From NCBI GenBank assembly GCA_026826555.1, contig JAKSZT010054568.1, positions 12,077,641 through 12,141,640 on the forward strand: a stretch of DNA of 64,000 bases, read 5' to 3'. Under the pieces are notes generated by a model, which saw nothing but the letters and a program-made list of their open reading frames with translations, did not search any database and was not told the DNA's origin. Position 1 is the first letter of the stretch. The number at the start of each line of letters is the position of its first letter. Below, piece after piece: positions 57,481-64,000 of this stretch. Source of the DNA: Tolypeutes matacus (lineage: Eukaryota > Chordata > Mammalia > Cingulata > Chlamyphoridae). The translations under genes were made by a program, and so were the position numbers.

Positions 57481-57815
57481 TTCAGGCCCACCTTCCATGT
57501 ACGTGTCATCAGTAATTTCTACCCAAAATAAATCAACTATTAAGTGAACACCACTTACAGAATTCCATTGTGTTATAATATATTTGATTGCAAAGAAAGC
57601 ATTAATGAATTAACCATGCCTGGGATGTAGATGTGATCCCACGGCAAATCTAGGAAAATTTAGTACCTGGTCAATTGTCCCGTCTACATACGTGCTTGTC
57701 AACAGGTGGCCAAGTGGCCCCTGGAGATGCATGATGGAGAGGAGCCGTAGAGAGGTGCACATTCCCTGCCGAGCCGTAGCCCCCGACCATCCACAGGTGA
57801 GAAAACACAGACCTG
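57481..57815. other. Unassigned sequence
   Basis: No feature is recognised. Confidence 0.35.
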
Positions 57816-57817
57816 AC

Positions 57818-58010
57818 TCGAAGCCTTGTTGTGGCTCTTCGAAGCTGTGTGACCCTAAGCAAGTTATTTTAACTCCCTGGGATTAAATTTCTGCATCTTT
57901 GACGTGGATAAGCAATGTCAAATCTACATAGACATTTGAAGAGTATAGACATTAAATATAAGGACAGAGCATACTCCCTGAAAGATGTTAAAATACTCCA
58001 TAATCGGTAG
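57818..58010 (+). repeat. MIR SINE fragment
   Basis: 'cgaagctgtgtgaccctaag', 'caagttattttaactccctg', 'ggattaaatttctgcatctt' and 'gacgtggataagcaatg' match the MIR core ('agctgtgtgaccttgggcaa', 'gttacttaacctctctg'). Confidence 0.75.
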
Positions 58011-58079
58011 TTATCATTGAAATTCTTAACTTGATCCACATAAAAATAAAGCTGCTATTTTATCAAGTATGGTTTCTGC

Positions 58080-58509
58080 AATACTTTTTTATTTTTTTAA
58101 TTAAAAGGCTTTAAATTTGGAGCAATTTTAGGCTTCTAGAAACTTAAGCAGCTAGTACAATGTTTCCCTCACCAGCGCTCCCTCCACCCACAGTTTTCCC
58201 TATTATTGACATCTTGCATTCCTGTAGTACATTTGCTACAATAGGTTAACCAATATGGATACATTATTATTAAATAAAGTCCACGGTTGACATTAGTGTT
58301 CACACTTTGTGTTGCACAGTTCTGAGTATTGACAACTGCACAATGGCATGCATCTGCCATTACAGTGATATACATAATAATTTCCCTGCCCCCAAATTCC
58401 CCTTTGCTTCACCTATTAGTCCTTCCCTTTCTCCCCTGAAACCTCTGACAACCACCAATCTTTTTTACTGTCTTTATAGTTTTGCCTTTTCCAGACTATC
58501 ATATAGTTA
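58080..58509 (-). mobile_element. Old L1 3' UTR, part 1 (split by LTR)
   Basis: The + strand reads 'gacatcttgcattcctgtag', 'tacatttgctacaatagg', 'ataaagtccacggttgacat', 'tgacaaccaccaatct' and 'ttgccttttccagactatca'. This is the inverted order of an L1M-type 3' UTR. It is interrupted at 58514 and resumes at 58965. Confidence 0.8.
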
Positions 58510-58514
58510 GAGTC

Positions 58515-58964
58515 GGTGGTGGTTTGAACTGTATTTACCCCAGAAAATCATGTTCTTTAAGATAATCCGTTCCTTGGTTGTAAACTTATTGTTCAGTACA
58601 TTTCATGAGGTTACTTCAGTAAAGGAGGTCCAGGGTAAGTCTTAATCTTCTTACTGGAGTCCTTTATAAACGGAATGAATACAGAGAAAGAAAGAGAAAG
58701 CCACAGAAGCAAGAAGCTGGAAGCAATGAAACCTGGAAGAGAAGGGAGAGACTAGCAGATGCTGCCGCGTGCCTTGCCATGTGACGGAGGTGCTCAGGGT
58801 TGCCAGTAGCCAGTCTTCAGGAAGAACGTATCATCCTGATGATGCTTTGATTTGGACGTTTTCATGACTTCGGAACTGCAAGCTTGTAAGCTAATAGATT
58901 CCCACTGTGAAAAGCCAACCCATTTCATGCTATAGTGTTTCAAGCAGCCGAGCAAACTAAAGCA
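58515..58964 (+). mobile_element. Solo LTR, family X, complete copy inside L1
   Basis: It runs from 'ggtggtggtttgaactgt' to 'caaactaaagca'. The flanks are 'gagtc' (58510-58514) and 'gaatc' (58965-58969), a 5-bp target duplication with one mismatch. The old L1 3' UTR reads continuously if the LTR and one duplication are ignored. The whole length matches 48629-49085 inverted. Internal landmarks include 'actggagtcctttataaa' (58656), 'agaagggagagactagcag' and 'gccttgccatgtgac'. A normal 'aataaa' is replaced by 'aataga' near 58894. Confidence 0.87.
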
Positions 58965-59240
58965 GAATCAAACAGTAGGCAGCCTTTTCAGAGGGACCTC
59001 TTTCTCTATGAATTGTGCATGGAAAGTTCCCATGTCTTTTCTCCTTTATCACTGACTAGTATTCTCTTGTTTAGATGTCCCACGGTGTTTTTATCCTTCC
59101 ATGCACTGAAAGTCATCCTGGTTGCTTCCAGTCTTGGGCAAATTTAATAAAGCTGTTTTAAACATTCATGTGCAGATTTTTGTATGGACATAAGTTTTCA
59201 ATTCATTTGGGTAAATACCTAAGAGCATAAGGTATATTTT
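58965..59240 (-). mobile_element. Old L1 3' UTR, part 2
   Basis: It continues from part 1: 'ttgggcaaatttaataaagc', 'aaacattcatgtgcagattt', 'ttgtatggacataagttttc' and 'atttgggtaaatacctaaga'. These are inverted L1 3' UTR phrases ('gaacattggtgtacaagt', 'tgggtatatacctagga'). Confidence 0.8.
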
Positions 59241-59665
59241 TGTTTTAAGTTTCCACATATACTTTAATTAACAACAGAAATTTTAAAAAAATATAGCAAT
59301 ATGCTTGAAACAATGTAGAAAATTAAATATGAATTGATTAAATGGCAGTATATACATAAATGTTGGATTATTTAAATAAAATCCTTTAAGAATTTACAAG
59401 AATATAAAGTTCAATAGAACATACCCACTATAATTTCAATAATTTTCATGGAAAATAAATGTAAATTCACTTACATTAAAACATGGATTGAAACTTGACT
59501 GAATAATTTGTCAAATTATAACCATTAGAAGAAAGTTGTCTTTTTTATATTTTTAACTTTACTCCGAATTTCAGATTTGGCATGAATATAATATTCTACC
59601 TGCTTTCACCATTTATTCTTTCATTCGCATATTTAAAGAAAACTTTTCTCGTTCACTTTCTCCTT
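59241..59665. other. Unassigned AT-rich sequence
   Basis: No gene or repeat is recognised. Confidence 0.35.
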
Positions 59666-59669
59666 TCAA

Positions 59670-60200
59670 AATCTGTCCTAGATCTTAGATGGGTGTAAAG
59701 ATAAATAAAACCTCGCCCTTGGCCTGCAGGACCTTATAACGCTGAAGTGGGGGTATAGCAGAGGAAAAAGCACCCTGATATTGGAGACAAGCGTTCTGCC
59801 CGAGGTGTTGCGGAGTGACAGATGAGAAGAAGCCACATTTTAACTAGAAATCGATACAGTGAAGGGCTTTTACAGACAGGGGCATGGGAGGAGCAAAGCC
59901 AGGGGTAGCTGAGACGCGTGGGGCGGGGTGGAAGCCCACGGCTCGGTGTGAGTGGGGGGGGAAGCGCATCAGAAGGCCAGTGGGCCTCACCGGGGGCAGC
60001 TGAAGACATAAGGGGTTTGTGCTGAATTTGGGGGCCAGTTCGGAGCTACTGGCAGCTAATAGAACTAGGTTTCCGCCAAGTCACTTTGGTTTGGGAGGGG
60101 GACATTTGAAGCAGACCAGAGGGGTGGGGATGAGTGCGAGGGGCTGAGGAGACACTGGGAACAACGGGTGATGAATGTTTGAAGAAACTGTGAGCAAGAG
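59670..60200. mobile_element. L2-like fragment
   Basis: 'gtgtaaagataaataaaacc', 'ttggcctgcaggaccttata', 'aagggcttttacagacaggg', 'gcatgggaggagcaaagcca' and 'gatgaatgtttgaagaaact' follow the order of L2-class matches ('ccctgccctcatggagctta' and onward). GC-rich and diverged; strand not assigned. Confidence 0.45.
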
Positions 60201-60769
60201 CCAGTGGGGCAGCAACTGCCCTGGATCCTTCCCTCCAGGGGACTGTGCGGCTGGCAGGCCTGTCCCTTGGTGCAGCCAAGACGCAGGCGGAGCCCAGGCG
60301 GCCCGGGGCAGCCCACAGCCTCCCGTGGCTCGGCCACCTGCGTCCCTCTGCGGCTGCTCTGTGCCCTCCCTTATCTGAGCTGCTTCCTGCGGCTCTGCAC
60401 CCTCTTTCTCCTCTGAGTTGACTCCTAGGCCGCTTCTCCTTGCCCCATCTGCCTCCAGATTTCCGTATCCCTTATCAGCCAGCCGAACGACTTGAATGCA
60501 ACACAGGTGTCTCAGCCGCCAAGCCTGTGGTCGTTTATTCCATGAGTGGGCACTGGTGCAGCACCTTGCACGAGCAATCGCCACTGCCAACATGCTAACC
60601 TCCCTTCCGGTGAGCTTTCATGTCCCGGGGCCACTGCGAATCAAAGTGCACGGGTGTGGTTTTCATGCATGCTGTTCTGTCTGATTTCAGACCACCATTG
60701 TGCTGAAAGTTTGGCAAATCTTTTCAGATCCTGGTAACAATGTTTCTATAAAGTCTATTGTTACATTAC
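60201..60769. other. Unassigned GC-rich sequence ending in a poly(A) run
   Basis: A GC-rich block (60220-60420) and then mixed sequence end in 'ctattgttacattac' followed by 21 A (60770-60790). An 'ataaag' lies about 22 bp before the A run. This would fit the 3' end of a retroposed transcript, but I find no recognisable body and no target duplication. The 170-codon minus-strand frame here has no domain. Confidence 0.35.
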
Positions 60770-60790
60770 AAAAAAAAAAAAAAAAAAAAA
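60770..60790. repeat. Poly(A) tract, 21 bp
   Basis: Uninterrupted A run on the + strand. Its purity suggests a recent tail or slippage expansion. Confidence 0.9.
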
Positions 60791-61110
60791 CCAGACTGAA
60801 AATAAATTAGAAAGAGTACTTCCAGTCTTGGATTCCTCCGTGCTTAGTCTTATTTTTCTTCGGCAATTTTTACTACTAGAAACATCTGTGAGGAGAAAAG
60901 CCAGATGTGAAACTGCATGCAAAACAGTTTGCTAAGAGGCATTCTGGAAAAAAAAATGGCTACATCAATTGTTTTTACTTAGGAAAAAAGGGAGGGTAAG
61001 CCATAAAAACTGCACAGGATGCATTATAGAAACATTCTTCAAAGTGTATTTTATTTTGAGGTAGATTTTTATTTCATTAGATGAAAAGCATTACTGCATT
61101 ACAGAAGAGC
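60791..61110. other. Unassigned AT-rich sequence
   Basis: No feature is recognised. Confidence 0.35.
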
Positions 61111-61114
61111 ATCG

Positions 61115-61225
61115 GATTGAAAACCAGGTGATTGTGTTCTTACTACTAATTCTATGTTTTCGGGGTTTTATGTTCACTTCAGTTTCTGTACCTGAAAGGT
61201 TGTGAAACAAGTGAAATGATGCATG
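61115..61225 (+). repeat. Possible MIR SINE fragment
   Basis: 'agagcatcggattgaaaacc', 'aggtgattgtgttcttact' and 'cacttcagtttctgtacctg' loosely follow the MIR order. Highly diverged. Confidence 0.4.
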
Positions 61226-61349
61226 TGACTAGATGACTTTGAAGACCGAAATCTGTGGGTCAAATGTGAGGGAGAGCTAAAGCTACTGGCATTCACAGAA
61301 AGCACGTTAATTTCACTAGTCAAGAGACTGGGTTGCAGAGCTTGGAAAA

Positions 61350-61665
61350 AAAGCGCAAAGTTTTTAGAATTGCGTAGATCGTGATTTAAGTCCTCACTCC
61401 GCCATGGCCTGTTCAGGTTTAGAGAAGTTCTTCGTTCACCTTGATCATCACTTGTATTAGGGTAATAATCCCAACTGGTAAGGGCTGTTTGGGGCTTTAG
61501 TCTAGCATTTGCCTTTAATAAACGAGTAGCCTAACTTTAATAGGTTCAAGCGAGCTTCTCCATGCCCCGAAGTCTTCTTTCACACAATGCTGTTGTGAGA
61601 ATTGCAGGACAACGTCTGCATTTGCCTGACTCAGATTAGGTATTCGATAATTCTTTATTTAAAGG
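61350..61665 (+). repeat. MIR SINE, long diverged copy
   Basis: The left part has 'gtgatttaagtcctcactcc' and 'gccatggcctgttcagg' in MIR order. The right part has 'gctgttgtgagaattgcagg', 'acgtctgcatttgcctgact' and 'taggtattcgataattcttt', equivalent to the MIR 3' end ('ggttgttgtgaggatta', 'agtgcctggcacatag', 'taggtgctcaataaat'). The middle is longer than usual, suggesting an insertion. Confidence 0.6.
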
Positions 61666-62925
61666 TGTAACTGTAGTGCAAAGTCCCTAGCCCCATCCGG
61701 CTCTGACTGGGGCTGGTTACGGCAGGAAGGACTACGGCAGCCTCTTCTCTCAACTCAACACCCGACCCACGCAACGTCTTCTCGTTTATTTCAGAGGAAG
61801 CCCAGGCTGGGCTTGGCCTGGCTCTGGGGGACACTTGGACCCCCAGTTAAGGTCCAAGGGGGAAGGCCAACTGTGGGAGCCCCTAGGGTTTGGGGCAGCT
61901 ACCACCTGTGGGGTTAGAGCAACAGGTGAGAAGAAAGCTCTGAGGTAGGCTGCTAGGTCCTAAACTGGATAGAGAAGAAGGCAGGCGCTAAGTGGCCTGG
62001 CTGGTGAGCCGTAGGGGAAAGGTTAGGAGTCAAAAGTGGTAGCTTAGGAGGTTCCCAGGCCAGGACCTTTTCTGTAGGCCAGAGGCACTTACCTCTTGTG
62101 TTGTCATGTAAACTGGGGATTTGAAAAGCTGGCAGGCTCCCCACTAACAAATTCAGGTGAACATTTGTACACACGTGATTGGAGGGTGTTAAAGGGTGAC
62201 CTGAGGTCCTGCTGTGAATATAGATTTCTAATCAAAGAGTTGCCTGATGAACACAGAATCAGAGTTCAATATTTGCTCAGTGACATTTCTCTAAAAGACT
62301 AATGCACCCTCCCCAGAAATGGCAGCTCTGTCAGGAGGGTAAGAGAGACAGGACCATCTTGAGGCCTAAATTCTCCTCTTGATATCACTCCCCAGTGGAC
62401 TTCTGAGATTCTCTTCTTTTCTTTTTCTTCAATGTTTTCATGACTGCCCAAATCCCAAGCTAGAGACCTATTAGAGATTTAGCAAATTTCTTGCCAAGTC
62501 ATATAGCTATGTCTTTATTTAGAACCTTTCACATCTCTGATTTGATTCCAAACGTATCGTGTTGCAGTTTAGCTCTGGAAGGACAGCTTTCGATCCTGTT
62601 TCGGTGGAGAGGGGAGGGTGCTTTCAGGCCCCCATTTCAGAGGCATGCTCAAGCACAGTGCTCCACATCGCTAGCCTTCAGAAGAGCTGCCCTCTGGTCC
62701 ATTTCCCCGGCCGCCTGCCGGCTTCCTTCCCCACCCCTGCCGCAGTTGGCGTCCTGCCTCCTCTCCTGACTCTCCCAGCCTCGGGGCTTCCTCTCCTTGA
62801 AAGCTGCCTTAGGGAAACATGGAATTGACACTCCTGTAGGTCTAGCACGTCGAGTATTTGCCATTTCCTGTGGTCCGAGGTAGCTCCTATCACGCTGCTC
62901 CTCTGCTCAAAACTCTCAGGTTCTT
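61666..62925. other. Unassigned sequence
   Basis: Moderate GC content, with a GC-rich part at 62660-62800. Overlapping frames on both strands up to about 92 codons have no domain. No gene or repeat is recognised. Confidence 0.35.
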
Positions 62926-62934
62926 TTTGTAACA

Positions 62935-63700
62935 GACTTCAGTTTTTAGGACAGTTTTAGATTTACAGAAAAAACAAGAACAGGGAGTTCTCATCTACGT
63001 GAGCTCCACCCACCCCCGGTTTCCTCTGTTCTTAAGACCTAGTGTCGGTAGCTTCCGTTGATGAAAATGGTGAGCCAGCCTTGGCTCGTCATTGCTGCTA
63101 AAGCCTGTGTTGCCTCTATTCGTGTTGGAAACTTCTATGGGCTTTGGCAAATGCGTGACCGCAGCGCCACCCACACGCGTCTCCCTGTCTGGAGGGCCTG
63201 CACCTGCCGTCTCGAGCCTCCTCCTGAACCCATGGCACCGCCCACCTTTTCTCTGCCGCTGACAGCTCCTGTCAGCCTGCCATGGCCTAGATTTACTGTG
63301 ATAATCACATGCCCTTCTTCTTTTATTCATGATTGAAGAATGTGCGGATTCACAGAGCAAAAATCATGCGGAGAATGCACGATCCGTGGGCCGCCCTTTC
63401 GCAAAGACTTTGCATGGCGCGGTGCATTTGCTACTATTGAAGGAAGCACATGTTTATAATCATGCTATTAACTATAGTCCATGACTATACTTAGGGTTCT
63501 CTGCTCTTGATGTGCAGTTCCATGGAATAAAAGAAAATTCTAGTACCATAGCCACAACCTATCATTTCCAGCTATTTATCTCAGTGCTGTTAGCTAAGGT
63601 TCACCAGCTTATCACCACCAGCATCATAACCTAAACTTTTGCATCGGCCCAAATGGGGACCCTGTGCCTGTTAAGACTCAGCTCCCCACTCCCTACTCCA
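62935..63700 (-). mobile_element. Old L1 3' UTR
   Basis: The + strand reads 'acttcagtttttaggacagt', 'tttagatttacagaaaaaac', 'ataatcatgctattaactat', 'agtccatgactatacttagg' and 'gttccatggaataaaagaaa'. These are inverted L1 3' UTR phrases that also occur near 13740-13830. A GC-rich stretch at 63130-63300 does not fit and may be an insertion. Confidence 0.65.
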
Positions 63701-64000
63701 CCCCAGCCGGCAGGCTTTTGACCCCGGGCTTCTCCTCCAGGCAGGCTGCTTCTCTGATCTCCCAGGTTTTGGAGCAGCAGTTTGCCCCGTGTCCTTGATT
63801 TTCTCGCAGATCTAAGAAGAGTTGTCAATTTCCCCCTTGTCCAGCTTTTGTTCTTGCTGTTAGGATGAAAGTGGTGGCTTTCAAGCCCTTTGCATGCTGG
63901 ACCTGAAACTGAAGTCTCTGGTGGCTTTTCATCCTTCGCGAAACACATTCCCGACTGTTTCCTGGTCTGCAGGCCCCAGCAGTCGAGCTTTGCCAAAGCC
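63701..64000. other. Unassigned sequence at the right edge
   Basis: Moderate GC content. A minus-strand frame at 63631-63996 (121 codons) overlaps the L1 edge and has no recognised domain. Confidence 0.35.

Noticed and set aside
60081..60593. A 170-codon minus-strand open frame
   Set aside because: It lies in GC-rich DNA with overlapping frames on both strands, partly in an L2-like repeat, and has no domain.
1..64000. CRISPR arrays, bacterial operons, phage genes
   Set aside because: Repeat content and composition are mammalian. The only regular arrays are minisatellites and microsatellites.

Overview
This window is repeat-rich, mostly AT-rich mammalian DNA with no host protein-coding or structural RNA gene that I can support. 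Two tRNA-derived SINEs with intact-looking pol III boxes match, from memory, the DAS SINEs of armadillos. One carries the characteristic 'gaagcggctgtggctca' head, and both have clear target-site duplications. The L1 3' ends are also of a type I associate with Xenarthra. The source is therefore most likely Dasypus (nine-banded armadillo) or a close relative, and the sequence is probably intergenic or deep intronic. All family names come from recognition by eye, not from a database run.

Layout. 1-6150: a near full-length, decayed LINE-1 on the minus strand (5' UTR, ORF1, endonuclease, reverse transcriptase, C-terminus, 3' UTR). It abuts an LTR-like repeat ('family X', 6156-6565), and a second X copy follows at 6820-7179. 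7-23 kb: old, mostly unassigned sequence with MIR pieces, hAT-type DNA transposon relics (11800-12340, 15055-15320), a 10-bp minisatellite (10627-10676), LTR remnants and a minus-strand DAS SINE (20154-20251). 23-33 kb: a complete 620-bp LTR ('family Y', minus strand) with target duplications, L1 3' tails, a plus-strand DAS SINE (25810-26016), broken old L1 pieces with foreign GC-rich inserts, and a second Y copy (about 32330-32816). 33-42 kb: L2, MIR, LTR remnants, two L1 tails and one unexplained 168-codon open frame (35746-36249, minus). 42.6-43.5 kb: a 42/43-bp minisatellite holding a 376-bp assembly gap. 44-50 kb: an old plus-strand L1 ORF2 split by a GC-rich insert and by an X LTR. 50-64 kb: MIRs, old L1 pieces, a long xenarthran-type L1 3' end (55450-56455), another old L1 split by an X LTR with matching 5-bp flanks (58080-59240), L2, and a final L1 3' UTR.

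The window records layered retrotransposition rather than a set of cooperating genes. Ancient MIR, L2 and hAT copies are oldest, then old L1s, then X and Y LTRs landing in them, then the L1 at 1-6150 and the DAS SINEs. Nothing here looks like a new coding system. The items most worth checking are the two LTR families, the nested insertions that order them in time, the gapped minisatellite, and the three GC-rich blocks embedded in or next to old L1s.
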